Part shown: piece by piece, positions 34,895 through 48,355 of the stretch | Layout of the letters: each line of letters begins with the position of its first letter | Position numbering within the stretch: the stretch's first letter is position 1 | From: Polytrichum commune | Lineage: Eukaryota; Streptophyta; Polytrichopsida; Polytrichales; Polytrichaceae | Reading direction: 5' to 3' | DNA: 64,000 nt | Assembly: GCA_950295325.1 (NCBI GenBank) | Contig: OX485803.1 | Span: 50,113,554-50,177,553 of the forward strand | Position numbers and translations under genes: made by a program | Notes under the pieces: model-generated | What the model saw: only the letters and a program-made list of their open reading frames with translations | What the model was told of the DNA's origin: nothing | Databases searched by the model: none

Positions 34895-36621
34895 GTTGTC
34901 TTTCTTGTGTTTTTCTATTACAAAGTTCAATTTGAATCTATCATGACATAAGGTGCATTCTATGAATTGGATGGTAGTTGTTGGCAAAGGGGAGAAAGGC
35001 ATTTCTTTTTGCTATATCACTAAGGCTTGTGATATCCAGACTCAAGTGGGCTAAACAAATGTGTACCAAAAATAGAAATGTCATCGTGCATAAGCTTCAA
35101 GTGGTTGACTTAATTTCAATTGAGTTAATCAGTTGTGTTTTGTAATAACAAACATCATTGTTCACATGTATTTCTTCACCATTGCATGGCGCATACTCAA
35201 AAATATGTATCCATTCAACACCACAACCATATTGAATGGATGTACTCAACTTAGATTGTCAAGATTTGTAAATTGATATAATCATTCTATCTCCCAATAC
35301 CACGAGATGGGTAGGGCTATACTTTGAAGGCATGTGTTTGGTATGGATTCAGACTCTACACATGCTTTGGAATCATCATTTTGATGGCCGATGTATTGCA
35401 CAGTCCAATTTCTTTTGCGATTATTCATCCATCCATCTACTAACCCTAACTTGGAGAAAGGCATCAAATATTCTCTACTACTTTTTCTCCTTAATTAGGA
35501 AAAACATCGAAGAAGGAATTTGAAAGAATGTGAAACATTGCTTCTCAATTGTATTGACTATTATAAGCAAAAACAAGTTCAACACATGCTTGATCAATTC
35601 TTAGCATGCTCACATGTTGAAAGTGCATGAATATATGTAACTAGACTTGATCAAGTATGGAGCCTACAAGTTTATGTCAATATTCTTTTGAATTTCCTTT
35701 GTAAAATAATTTAGTGGTTTATGAAGTTTCCAACTTGGCCTTCATATCATCACAAGAAACCATGGGTCTTTTCCACATGGTGATATGAGGACCATGTCAT
35801 CAAAAGCGCCATTGATGCCCTAATTGCTACACAAAGTTTGAGTTTCAGTATGTCAAGCTTGCAAAGTTATTTGGTCAATCAAGACAAAAGGAATTCGATC
35901 TCTTACATGTGTTCAAGATGGTGGAGCTATGTCTCAAAATTGATCTCAAAATTGATCTCAAAGTTTTCCTTTTTTCCTTCCTTTTTCAAGTTCAAGCCCG
36001 CACTTGAACTTGTAGAAACTTTCAAGCCTTCAACATCTACACATTCAAGTTCCGCTTGAACTTGACTATCAATCCAAGAAAAAGAGTATTCAAAGCTCCA
36101 CCATCTTTTGCACATGTACGGGTCTAAGTTCTTTTACCTTGGCCCTTGAGCTCAAGTTGTGTGTGGCTGGGCCTTGAGCTAGAGTTTCGATCCAAAAACA
36201 AATACAAGGACCAATCTTGAGACAAAGGTCCACCATATGATAAGATACATGCAATGATTCATCCTCTCTTATCTTCACCCAATTTTTGAAGTCAAGTTGT
36301 GTTCAGCAAGGGCACGATGAGCGAATCTTAAGGTGCGTATACCAAAACCAACACTATGTACCAAGGTCAAGCATTTGAGGCTTCAAATGCATGACGATGC
36401 TACATGCCTAGTATTTGTTTGGGTTATGCGTTTGTCTTGGGAACGCCTACCTTATGTGGAAATGGAAACTTGTTGGCTTGGGGTTCGTGACGTCTATGTA
36501 AACTCATCTCAAAATCATTCTATCATGGATGAAGAAGCTCTACTTAAAACAACTCCCCCCCCCCCCCCCCCCAATGTCGAAGGCCAATGCATTCCATGTA
36601 CCATGAATGGAGAGAAGTGAC
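34895..36621. other. Intergenic with a foldback at 35905-36117
   Basis: A segment with acatgtg, caagatggtggagct (35905-35932) recurs inverted at about 36088-36117. Between them are short direct repeats (aaattgatctcaa). A run of 18 C lies at 36555-36572. No gene is supported. Confidence 0.4.
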
Positions 36622-36800
36622 CGCCAGTTACAGATGAACCGGTCGAGTGTGAGAATTGACCGGTTGAAGTTCAAGACTTCCGGAAAACAACCCATCATTT
36701 TAGAGGAATCCGTGGAATATACCTCAATTTAATAAAGAAAAAACAGAAAGTTTAGAACATGTAACCGTAAGTGGTTGGACTTGGAAACACTAGGACATTC
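36622..36800 (+). repeat. Dispersed repeat family C, copy 2
   Basis: Same orientation as the copies at 25612 and 41722; shares gttcaagactt, catcattttagagga, tggaatatacctcaattta, gaacatgtaacc and ggttggacttggaaacacta. Confidence 0.65.
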
Positions 36801-37348
36801 ACATATTATGCCCCCAAGAGTCAATAAATGGGGTTGTGCACTCGACAGGCTACAATTGCTGTTAATGGAACTTGAAAGGAGCGACCACGCATCAACGGTA
36901 AAATACTATGATAACCAAATAAGTGTGCACTTTGGTACTTCCATGACATGGCTTGTTGACGGTAGAGTAGAGGGCGTGCCCATAACAAATCACGTAAGAG
37001 ATTTTGCACCCAATCCGGAGAAGTATAAGGCAGTGCAAATTTTTTCCCATGTAGGACGATAGAAATTAGCAAGACTGTAAATTCATTCTTCACAATGAAA
37101 TACCGCTGAATATTCAAAGTCAAAAGTTAGCCCGAACATATTACCAATGCCTGGAGTTTGCCATACTCACTCATTCTAACCCGCTCATGCCTCCTCACTT
37201 TAGCACCCCAACCAGGGACATGCATCATGTCTAGTGATGCATTTCTTATTGATTAATTTCATAGTACACCTTTTTAAATGCATTTTAAAATACTCAACAA
37301 ATTTTGAGGCATTTTTTATGTTTTTTTATTATAAATTCACGACTACAA
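36801..37348. other. Intergenic; an open stretch at 36826-37062
   Basis: A plus-strand open stretch (WGCALDRLQLLLMELER, TSMTWLVDGRVEGVPITN) has a coding-like look and ends at 37062, but has no ATG at its start and no recognised family. Confidence 0.2.
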
Positions 37349-37648
37349 TCAGTCCAGGTCAATAGGGCAAATATAAACACGCTCAATTTCGCCAATTGTT
37401 CCATATTGCCATATAGCATTAGTACATTCAAACTCAATGGCAGTGTCTAAGCCTTCAGTGTTGCCACACGAACTGACAAATACTGGAATACATAACACAC
37501 CACATGGCACACCGGACAAGTGGTGAATGATGGTTTGCATTCGCAATGTCTTCATTCTTGAATCAATACTTGGGCGGAGAAGAGCTCGAAGAACTGATCT
37601 TAGAAGAGGGGTATGTTTTCGACAATGACTTGCCATAGAGGACCTCAC
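37349..37648 (-). CDS. Possible terminal coding exon, function unknown
   Basis: A minus-strand frame of up to 99 codons ends in a clear stop at 37349. It contains SRMKTLRMQTIIHHLSGVPC and EFECTNAIWQYGTIGEIERV, then YICPIDLD. Codon composition is even and the stop is followed by AT-rich DNA, as at the end of a gene. I do not recognise the family and no upstream exon was found. Confidence 0.25.
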   Translation of the reverse strand: MRSSMASHCRKHTPLLRSVLRALLRPSIDSRMKTLRMQTIIHHLSGVPCGVLCIPVFVSSCGNTEGLDTAIEFECTNAIWQYGTIGEIERVYICPIDLD

Positions 37649-40600
37649 AGATTGATGTCTTCATATGTAAAAGAATGCAACACTCGTCATGTCACTAAAG
37701 CTGATCGGAAAGCAGTCGAAATCGTGGCACCCTATAAAGTCGGGATCGGGCATAGGCGATCTCGACCACAGACAGGTTTGGCTCTTCTCCAAGCTCCTTG
37801 GGTGACAAAATCGTAAGTTGGAAGTTGCAATTGGGAGTGGCAACCGACCCTGAGTGACCCAGCACAGCCCCCAGCCTCCATTGTCCACCACCCAATGCCC
37901 GTTTCCCACCCTTTGTCAAGGTCTTGGACACACCAAGGGCATGACGTCGGTCGAGCGTATTTAAGTTGCACTCCCCAGGTCGGTCGACGCAGCAAGCAAG
38001 GGAGCAAGCAAGGAAGGCTATACAGATACTAAGTTAATAAAAATAACTAATGCCCTCTCCCCACTTGACTTTAGCTAAGCCCTAAAGTTGGTTCTAAAAA
38101 CATGGTCTTCACACCATCGACATTATCTAGTGCCCAGCCTAGTTGGCAAATGATGTGGCATGGCTTCAAAGTGGAGGTTTTAAGCCCCATGCACCGACTC
38201 TCCCATCGGTACCTAGACACGATGCACGACTTTTAAAAGTGTCGCCTCCCGCCCTTGTGATTGGTTGCTTTTTAGTCTTAACTATGAGGGCACGAGGAGC
38301 TTCATTAACAAAAACCGATGGTAAGATAGATGAGTAGTAAGGCATTCGGGGATGGGACATAAACTATCCAACATATCATTGCTTGGTAAGTAAAACCATA
38401 AACATGTATAAATAAAACCTACTAAAAAATCTCCAGAACAAGTTCTTGTAGGTGCATTGGGATAGCCGGATGCCTCCCCTATAACCCACGGAACTTTACC
38501 CGGTTTTTAGAAACAACTTTGGTTATTTGGTAAAGTTAGGTGGGCATAAGCTAGGTGTGCGGCCCCGCTTTAATCCCCTAGCCTCCTCCGGCCTGTGCTT
38601 CTTCTGAATAACTTACAAGAATTGCAGCCTTCCTTCCTTCCTTCTCCCAGGCCAGGCCTCTCTTGCCTTGCCTTGCCTTGGTGCCCGAGCTGCTACGGTT
38701 TCTGCCTCGACTCTCTCAAGCGCCCCGCATTAGGTACGCCTAACTAATTAGTTATACGGTGCTTTGACCTCTGACCTAGCAATGGATATTCGGCTTCCCG
38801 TATTGTCCACTACAATATTCCCGATTCCGGTGATTATTCAACTCGCAGGAACATGGAAGGGCGAAATCTATACCCCGTGTAGATTTAGTACAAGCATATG
38901 AGGGTCCTAGGTGATTGACCTACGCCGTTGGAACCTTGTCTCGCGTCCCTGGAATATGTGCAAATGAGGTGTTGTGGTAGATTTGCGTTGTTCTTTTCAT
39001 TGACGTGGGACGATTGCATAGGACTTGTATGCTGCTAGTGATTGGACTCCACTCTTGTCAATCGCGTTCGTGTTCTAATGGGATGTGCGGAACTTTTTGT
39101 TAATCGTCCCGTTTCTTCTAGAATGTTAGACACGTGATTAGTACGGGATGATCAGCAAATTAAAATAATTGGGGTCATAGCCATGTTTGTCATTTTCGAA
39201 GTTGGTATAAGTATCTTATCTATTACCAGAGTGAGAATTCTCTCATTCTTTGGAAATGATCATATAGGTCCACCCGCCCTGATTTTATGATGACTACTGA
39301 ACCTAGAAATTTCGAGACACACGTTATCTTTTGTGAATACTTGTATTTTTTTGTGTGTTTGTTATTAGACCCAAAATTAACCATGAACTACTCAAATATA
39401 GGTGTCCAGTTTCAATAAATACCGAATTAGGCATGTTTGCCCTAGCCAAAACAAGTATTTCTATATAAATTAGAAATTTGAGTTAAAATGGACTAAATTT
39501 GCAACATATTACTGAACTAAGGTTCATTATAGTAAATAAATACCCTTAGTTCACATTAAATTGTATCTAGAAAATAATTATAGAAATAATTATTTAACAC
39601 ATGAAGACAAAGCCCATATCACATGGGTCCAAAGTGAAAATAAATGTGTTATTATAGTCAGTCTTAAGTAAATCGCTTGGAGCTTTAAATGCAAATTCTT
39701 GGTAGTTAAATTATGACGAGAGCACGTTGAATTCAATGTTTATTACACGAGATTCAAACATATCAAACAATTTGGTGTTTGTTGATTATGACCCGCACCA
39801 TGCAAATAATGGAGTTTCCCCAATCCTCTTATTGTCCCTATGCAACACCAGTGAAATAAGGTAATATGCCTTGTTGATACACTCAAAATTGAAATCTCAA
39901 CAAACCATTTCATGGTAAGATTCAAGCTAGAACAAACTACACAATGTTGACCATATTTGGTGTTGTATTTGTGATTTACAAGCAAGTCGTTGTTGGGAGC
40001 CATAAGAAAGTCCCAAGCATCACCAATATCCTCCAAAAAGGTACTTCAGCCTTGGACTTCAAAGCTTTGGTAAGTTGAGATTGCGGTGAGAACAAATTTT
40101 TTTTTTCTTGCTCCTAATGTTTAATAATACATGGATTGTAATCAAATCTCAAATTTTGGCTACCAAGAATTTCCAAGCGTGGTATGTTGTATACAAAGAA
40201 AAAGGAGTTGTAAGGTGAGTGCCGGAGATTTGGTTGTGTTGATAGAGTTTGTGTGTGTGGAAGTAGGTAGAGGAGCAAGTGAGCCAAAAGGAAGCCGGCC
40301 AAGTAAACAAACCTCTCTTTACCTCAAATTGGATCGCAATTTTTGTTCTTTTGCTAGTGTATGTTAGTCTCCGACATGAATTTGAGTGTTGATGTTGATC
40401 TCATCCTAGTCAAATGCCCATTTAGCGAAGCATCTGTAGTGCGCATATCAAATGGCTAAATATCATGCTTATGAGTTTTTAGTTATAACATGGAGTTTGA
40501 AAGGTGATGTTGTGTTTGTTTATGTGCAATTTGAGCTTGTGGTAGTTATTGACCTTGCATTTATGGGTGCTCAACAACTTAGTTGCTTACTTTTCGAGTT

Positions 40601-41721
40601 GCAACACTAATAAGTGGAGGACTTGCGATTTCTATAGGACTTCGCTGGATGCTTTGGCGGGTATTTCGTAAACTTGTGCAGATACATACTATAATGGCTA
40701 ACTTTTGTAGGGCATTAGACACATATGGCTAGTCTTGAAGCATGACATCAAGGTCTCTAACTACACCATAACTTTGAAACCCCTAAATTGTGTTAATGAA
40801 CACAAAATCTTTCTTCTTGTCCTTTTTTTTGTTTTTGTTTATGACATGTACATGCAATTCATTGTTGTTCTATAATAGACTACTATGTTGCTTTGCACAG
40901 GGTGCGACTATGATTTCAAACCATCAAACCGATTGGGTTATGATGTGTACACTCTTCTTTCACCAACATATAGCAACGTAGATATACACCATGCCATATT
41001 GGAGTCTTAAGTTTGCCCTCGTACTGAACGAGTAAATCAAAACTTTCTAAGTAATTTAGCATCATTTGAAATAATCTAGGTTTTCTTTTATAATTATCTA
41101 TAAGGTGTTGAATATTTGGTGAAGCTTTTTTTTTCTACTTAAAGGGTTCCCTAAAATCCAAACGAGAAGGTAAATAGCCCCCATAAAAGCACTCTTTCAT
41201 AACGCATGTGGTTACATAACACAAGAGGGAGTGACCCCCCGAGTATCCATTGCCTGAAATCGTCTAGTCCTTAATTCCAACTTTTTGGTCATTGTCCATT
41301 CTTGTTTAGACCATCAATATCCAAGCTCAAACAACAGGGGTTAGCTAACAAAAGTAGAAGCATTTGGCATGTGCTTATACTTGGCATATGTCGCGCCACC
41401 AACTTGGTGAACTAAAGTGAGATGATCATTGGTAGGTGGTTCACTAAAACGAGACAAAACTTAGGTTCCTAACCAATTGGGTTAGGAGAATTAGATCCAC
41501 AAAATGTATTCTAGGTTAAAAGAGTTTATACTCATCATAGATAGCATTGACTGTAGTGCTTGGAGATTCTTGAAAGCATTTTGCAAGAAAAAAGAGCAAG
41601 AGGGCAACCTTGCCTTACCCCTTTCTTTAGTGGGAAGTGTGGCTTAATGGCTATGATTGGATGTGGCCAAGGAGGGAGAGCTCTTCCAACTATTAGGTAC
41701 ATGTTTGGTCTTAACCAATGA
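37649..41721. other. Long intergenic stretch
   Basis: There is no supportable gene over 4 kb. The part at 38.56-38.75 kb is GC-richer, with CCTT and CCTTG short repeats. No element ends were found. Confidence 0.35.
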
Positions 41722-41932
41722 ACGGGAAGAACCGACCACTAGTTACAAATGAGCCGGTTGGGTTTGAGAAATAATCGGTTGGAGTTCAAGACTTCAGAAA
41801 AACTACTCATCATTTAAGAAGAATCTATGGAATATACCTCAATTTAATTTTAAAAACTGAAAGATCACAATATGTAACCACTTGGACTTGGAAACACTAG
41901 GATTTTGACCGATTATGCCCAAAAATGTCCCC
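41722..41932 (+). repeat. Dispersed repeat family C, copy 3
   Basis: It shares gttcaagacttc, catcattta, tggaatatacctcaattta, tgtaacc, acttggaaacactaggat and the closing ccccggacacttgcctt with the copies at 25612 and 36622. Confidence 0.65.
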
Positions 41933-42199
41933 GGACACTTGCCTTAACCTCAACATGGTCAATGTAGAATCTTGCCTTTTTAAAAGCAAATACCAAGAAG
42001 TTGGATTATTGGGGCACCATGTGACTCATTAATGTGATCGCTAGCCATGTCCTCCTCTCCATGCTTTGGTTTTGTGATGCTAGGGGGAGGGAGGGGGGAG
42101 GGGGTGCTCTTCTAAGGTTATTAAAAAAATGAAAGAGGTCATTAAGAAGTATCTTTGATATGAGAAGGAGCAAGTCGCTTTGATATGATAAGGGTCTCG

Positions 42200-42330
42200 T
42201 GCACCCGTGTGGCTTGGGTAGATTGTTGTGTCAAGAAAAGGAATGTTGGCATGGGGTTTGCTTAACTTCATGCACCCGTGTGGCTTGGGTTAATTGTTGT
42301 GTCAAGAAAAGGTATGGTGGCATGGGGTTG
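42200..42330 (+). repeat. Tandem duplication, 71-bp unit
   Basis: TGCACCCGTGTGGCTTGGGT starts at 42200 and 42271. The two units match over about 60 bp (gttgtgtcaagaaaagg, ggcatggggtt) before diverging. Confidence 0.9.
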
Positions 42331-44430
42331 GTCAACCCTAAATTCGTCAAGTACTGAGAACCTCCAAAATGAGAGGAGAGTAGTGCAAAGGGGAAAGGGT
42401 TGGAGGGGTAGAAGTCTCTAGAGCATTTACTAACAAAATCTACTCTTATTGTGGTGTATGGGGGTTGTCCTTTGTGGGTGGTTCTAGTGCTTGTCCTTGG
42501 TGATTGGTCCTTGGTGTCATGGTGAGGGGTCATGCCTTTCCTCCAAATGGGGTGCCTTCTCGGGGTGCCTTCTTGGTTCTTAATTTGTTGTGTGGTGTTG
42601 GCTTATTGGTCTTCTGTCTCAAAAATGAAAAGAAAAAGAAAAAGAAATTATGTACGCACATAGGTAGATGTGCCTAAATCGAACACATTACACAGTAGTA
42701 ATATGGACACCTACATTTGACTAATATGTGGTTAGGTGTGGATCTAAGAATTGGCACCAAAAAAACATGTGTATCGAGGAGATTGGACTACATTCTCAAA
42801 AATATGCTAATCATTCTAGGCTCAATAGTCGACATGATCAGGAGGACCTAAATGACCACTTAATGAGCTGGAGAATCTTCACTTTGATCATGGATATAAT
42901 TTACATGCGAACTCCAAGATTTATGAGGCAAAATGGCTAGAGAAGTGATTTGGATTTGGTAATCATCTTGCAGTAATCATGTGTTCTATATCCTGCAAGA
43001 AATGGGTGCAAAGAGAAAATATATGCATCTAAGGCACACGTCTTCCTTTAAGTTTCTCATGGTCCGATAGTGATAGAACATCTTGCAGGATCTGAGTAAT
43101 GTTATGAAAGTTCCAACCAGCATCTTAAAGTATAAATTTGAGAAGAAGACAGTCAACCCTTACTTGGTGTGTAACAAGTTCTACCACCTTGGTTTGCTAC
43201 TCCTGTAGCAAACATAATGGTAGAGGAGTTGTACTGTACTGGCACAGCACAACTAAACACCGCACCAGTGCTCATTTATACTGTCTCACATTTTGATAGC
43301 ATTGAATGTATAGAATCAGGAAATTAGATATGACATACCTTGATTTGAGGACAAGTTAATTATGGGATTGAAACACAGAAACATGCATGATGGCCTTCCT
43401 TCCGTCATAGATAACTTAGTGACATTGAATCCTCTGTGGTGTACTTTTTCATGCAATGTATTGTCCGGTCCCTCGATCATACTGTCCTCAAAAACATGCA
43501 AACCCATGCATGCATGACGGTCACCGTTGTCTCCCAATAGTATTATATTATTATGCCCATCTAATGTTTGCTTACCATCTCACATGGGAGGGGCTGACAA
43601 ACTGATGACCCCTGTTGCACTTTAGCCACTGGATGATGTCAGATCCACATAATTGATCTGGGCATTAACATATATAGATAGATAGATAGATAGATAGGAG
43701 CAGGTGATTATAATCCACAGTCGGTGCACTGCATGATGGAGTCCCATTTCAGGGACATAAGTTTCGCACACTCCACTAATGAAGTTAATTTAAGGTCATT
43801 GCCGAATTGGAGGATCAAATTGGCTTCAAGAGGAATATCAAATCTAGCTGCTTCCTTAATGCTTTGGTCACATTTGATACTACTCCCGAGGTTCATCGAA
43901 CAGTATTCTGAAGGCGGATGAACTGTAAATCGGAATCCAGGTAGGCAACTCAGATCTCAACGTTTTTGAAGGTTAGAGCATGAATACACGTTGTGAGTTA
44001 CACGAAACGCTGACACAATTGGGTGCTAAATCGGGCGACAGTGTTTTAGAGTGGAGTCCTCAACGTAGTTTCCGTCAATAGTCTTGAATGCACGAGCTAG
44101 TTATGCCCATGTCAGAAATGGAAAATGTATCACCTTGGGGACCACATATAGGTAAATGTTTACATTATATTAGTAATTACACACATTCAATGTTTTGGTG
44201 TTTTTAGAGTTGAGCATAAACTCAAGGGACTTGATTGTTTTTTTATATAATTTTGGGATGCTTAAAATAGAATATTTGTGTGAAAATGATATCTTAGTGT
44301 TAGTGAAATGCAAGCATGGGAAGCATGATTCAAACTTGCATCTTTTTTCCTTCCAAAACTTACTTCGATTATGTTGGTCACATATTCTTAAGGGAGATGA
44401 TGGAAATTTCACACTTTTATATACTCATGA
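42331..44430. other. Intergenic with a (GATA)n tract
   Basis: GATA repeats occupy about 43675-43698. A minus-strand open stretch at 43896-43708 has coding-like composition but no recognised motif. A region of G/A runs lies at 42080-42105. Nothing else is supported. Confidence 0.35.
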
Positions 44431-44509
44431 AGAGCAAGGTGGGAGTGGATTTGATGTTCCCCATAAGGGAACATTGTGGGGAACATCAAATCAACTCCCA
44501 CCTTGTTCT
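44431..44509 (+). other. Near-perfect 33-bp-arm palindrome (hairpin)
   Basis: The arms 44431-44463 and 44477-44509 are complementary with only two mismatches; the right arm starts TGGGGAACATCAAATCAACT. The loop is 13 nt. A foldback element or a young inverted duplication is likely; a small-RNA precursor is possible. Confidence 0.85.
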
Positions 44510-44891
44510 TTATTATTGAGACACGCTAGGAAACAAAATGAAAACATTGATCTACCATGTACACCTATCATGGTTATGAAACATTTGTGCAATGTAATAC
44601 TATAATACTAAAATATTAATACTATGTTACACTAAACACTGAAATACTACAACATTGAAATTCACAATGGGTAAAGTACCCATCCACGGTTCCTAGGCGT
44701 CAATTTTTGCATGGCCTAACACGGCCATTTGACATGAGCGATCATTAGGGCATGACCCATTTACAAGTGTTGAGTCCAATTTAAGACTATTGTGAATTGG
44801 GTCATGTCCTAATGACCGCCCATCTCAAATGGGAAGTTGTAGTGTGTGTTCTACGACCATGTTTTCTAGACGTTGTGTCATTTCAGATTGA

Positions 44892-45392
44892 GGGCCACTT
44901 CACACACGAGACTGAGAGCCCATGACCATGACACTTCAAGCACTCTCATTGGTGGAAAAGGCGGAGCCGCTCCAAGCTCGCTTCACACTACGCTTGAGGG
45001 ACCAACGGAGTATGTGAATGCAAGATGGATGTAAAGTCCACATGGATTCCTACATGGCATCAAATGAATCATGTTTCGTGGTTACTTGGACTATTTTCAA
45101 AAACCACCTCTTGGAGGTAGACCTAACACAAAACAAAGACACCATGGCACTCCGAATGCTCATAGCCGTTGATTTATTCTATTTTATCATGTGTGAGGAC
45201 CCAAATGGATAGAAATTCGTTGAAATAGCATTTGGTTGAGGGCCCGGTCACATATGACTTCACACTTACACTTGAGGATCCGTGACCACACTACATGATT
45301 TTGGAGGTGTCTTGGGATGGCCTTTGGACACTTTTCTTTTGGGCTCTCACAAGTTCATGGTCACGGCTCTTGGCTTGTGTGTGAAGTGGCCC
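44892..45392. mobile_element. PIF/Harbinger-like MITE with TGA duplication
   Basis: The left end GGGCCACTTCACACACGAG and the complement of the right end GGGCCACTTCACACACAAG match and continue into agagcc..gaccatga. TGA flanks both ends (44889-44891, 45393-45395). Length 501 bp, no coding capacity. The internal ccatgaccatga motif links it to the element at 14858. Confidence 0.85.
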
Positions 45393-45706
45393 TGAGAAGG
45401 TGAGAATATCGACATCCAGTGTCTTGATTCAAGCATCAGTGCCCCTGTCCCCAGGATGCACAGAACAACCAAGACATGCTAAATATTTTTCAGTGCGGAT
45501 CTTAGTTACTGGTTCTTTAAAGTATGTAACTTTGTATGTGACTTTATCACTCACTTGGTGATTTTGTATTTCAAGTTTGTCACTTGTTTTCATGTGTTTC
45601 TATCTCCTGAGCCTAGCTTGGGTTTAACGTGTATATTTATTTATCAATGGATTCAATCATCATTCGTAAAAATCAAAAAAATTAGAGCTTTGGTTCCTTC
45701 ATTTTA

Positions 45707-46529
45707 GAGGTTCTTTACATCATGGACCATGAAGTTGTCCCATGTCAGAGGGCATTTTTCCATGGTCACACTTCATGGTCACATTTCCATGGTCTAATTT
45801 CTAAAAAATGTGTCCTTAAAGTTTTTGGGCCCCTAACTAGGTGTAAACCAAACGTGGACCAAGAGAAGTGACCATGCACCAAAAAATGGATGTGCTGATT
45901 TTTTTTAATATATGTCCAAATAGGACAATTTTGGGAATTTTCTTCATGTTTGACCTTCCCCCCTTCTTCCCTTCTTTCCTCGTAACTATCACTATGTTTG
46001 TTAATTGGAGACTTTTTCATGATTTTGAGACTACTTAAGAACATGGTTTTCAAATAAAGAACAACGAAAACACAAATATATATTCAATGTGACTTAATAA
46101 ACTAATTCACGTGGTGACACTAACCAATTTGGCACAAATAAATGTCATCACAGTAAGAAAGTGGACCAGATATTAAGCCATTTGCATATATTTTGAGACT
46201 TTCCATAGTCTCCGATTAACAAATATAGTGATAACTATGAAAAACATTCGGCTAAAATAAAATGAAAAGAAAGCATTTCTCTACATGGTCCCTTGACATT
46301 TGTAGCAAGAGGAACTCTTTTGCTTCTACCACTACAAAACCCATTGGACCATGACAGTGGATAATGTAAGCCTGAAAATAAGCCTATTGGGGACCTCAAG
46401 TTCCATGGTCACTCTTACATTTTATTTTTCTTGATGCAAACTGAAGTGGTCCCAGGACAAATTCAATGGCCAATCACATATTTTAGAGGAGCAAGGGACG
46501 ACTTCATAGTCCATGATGTAAACTGTCCC
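45707..46529. mobile_element. PIF/Harbinger-like MITE, relative of 50882-52327
   Basis: The ends match as inverted repeats (TTTACATCATGGACCATGAAG on the left; the right end carries the complement with two changes). The outermost few bases have diverged, so the 3-bp duplication is not certain (TTA left, TAA right). Over its length it matches the element at 50882-52327 in inverted orientation, including gtcctgggaccactt and aaccgaa/aaaccaaacgtggacca. Confidence 0.75.
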
Positions 46530-46587
46530 TAAGGTAGATATATGGAAAACAATGATAATAAGCTAATGTGGCCAAAAAGAGTGGCTT

Positions 46588-47712
46588 GAAATTTGTGCAA
46601 TATTTTTTAGAATTGGAGTACGGGAAATGATGAGGAATACAAGTTGTTTCATAATTTTATTTCATGTAAATAATTAGTTACATATTCCCAAAGAGGCAAG
46701 AATTCCCTATTTGTATAGTAGAGTCTCCCTAATTTGAGCATCAAAATATTCTACTTTGCATACAAATGCACACAAAACAATTAACTCAATGGCACTTAAA
46801 AGTGATCATAAATGGTGTGAAACAACACTTGTCCAACCAATCATTGTATCCCACCTATCACTTCATCCCTTTTGGGCAACCACTTTGACAATTAGCCATT
46901 TAGGTCCATACAAGAATCATTTTACCCTTTGGGAGCAAGCACGGTCAAGTATACATAAAAATTGCTCCAGTATATTAAAACCATAAATGTTTTGGTCAAA
47001 CGCTTGAAAGTAGTAGCAAAGTGTTGTTTTTGGTTTGTTTTCATGGCACCTTCTATTTTTGTGTTAGCTACTCAAATACAAAATATGAAGATGAGATCTT
47101 CAAAACATATCATTAAAATTGCCACTCAAAAGGTAATGGCTACTATGGTTTTGGACATAGATTTCATGACCTTAAATATTTTGAAGTTGGATGAATTCAT
47201 TATAAAGTTGAGGGTATCATTACAAAATTTGTAGAAAAAACATCATTTAACATAATTTTGTCATATTTTAGACAATTACATGTTCAATATACCTACTTGC
47301 ACACTATTTGTACCGTCTTCTAAAATATGTAGACCTTTCTTGAAAAATTAATTGTTGACATAAATCGCTTGGCCTTGTAGATCAATGTGTTTTTCAAATA
47401 AAAAATGGCTAATTGTGAAAGTGGTGGTGGATGCAATGATAGGTGCGATGCAGTGATTGGCTGGATAGGTGTTGTTTCTCACCACTTGTGATCACTTTTA
47501 GGTGACATTGAGTTAACCAACTTTTGTGTGCATATGTATGAAGAGTAGGATATTTTGATGCTCAAATTAGGGAGACTCTACAATACAAATAGGGATCTGA
47601 CTTGCTTCTTTGGAAAATATAGCTAATTATTTACATGGAATAAAATGATGAAACAACTTGAATTCCTCATCATTTCCTCTACTCCATCTCTGAAAATTAT
47701 TGCACAAATTTC
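46588..47712. mobile_element. Foldback-type element with inverted arms of about 310 bp
   Basis: 46588-46900 and 47404-47712 are inverted copies (gaaatttgtgcaata outer end; gagtctccctaatttgagca; aattagccattt inner end). The core at 46933-47398 has no recognised gene. No target duplication is evident at the ends. Long arms suggest a Mutator-like or foldback element. The core occurs alone at 58494-58987. Confidence 0.75.
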
Positions 47713-48355
47713 ATTTCATATCATATCATAAAAATTTGTAGTTGATGTCATGATTATAATAGTTCAAGGTATTTTAATTAGCACATCTACCTTATTGGAT
47801 AGTACCCGCACTCAATCTTTGCCACATCAAAGAATCAAACCCTCCACCATTTTGTTAGAGCAAAGTACCCAAGCCAACTTCACATCCAAACTTACTTGAT
47901 ATATAGCTAAGAGGTTATAATTATTAGATACCACTGTCCTACACAACTAATCTACATTGGCCCATGTTATTCATTATCATCCACATGATTAGTGTTGCAA
48001 TTACTAGGTAGAACCTAGAGAGGATGTCATGTAACATTTAGTGCTTGCACATTGATTCATGAAGAACAATCTAATGAACAAGAGAAATCAACCTTACTCA
48101 CTCCAAATCAAGGGTTGTGAGATTTTGAAGTATCATGGCCTTTTGATTTTGTGTTAGAGTTGTCCCTTTTAGGTGAGTTTGTCACAAAATCTACACTAAA
48201 TACTGTTTTATATGTCACCAATTTTATTTTGTCTAGTTAAATACTAATTGTGAACTGTCCGTGTAGTACGGTATCACCAAGATTTTAATGGTTGGTAGTA
48301 TTATCCAACCTAGTTAGGATAGGAGTGGGTAGAGAATGGCGTATTTATCAAGTTT
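47713..48355. other. Intergenic, probably including the LINE 3' end
   Basis: No gene is seen. The LINE 3' terminus must lie here (minus strand), but no clear A-tail was found. Confidence 0.35.

Noticed and set aside
43675-43698. CRISPR-like or regulatory array
   Set aside because: It is a plain GATA microsatellite without spacers. No CRISPR array, bacterial operon or phage feature occurs in this window.
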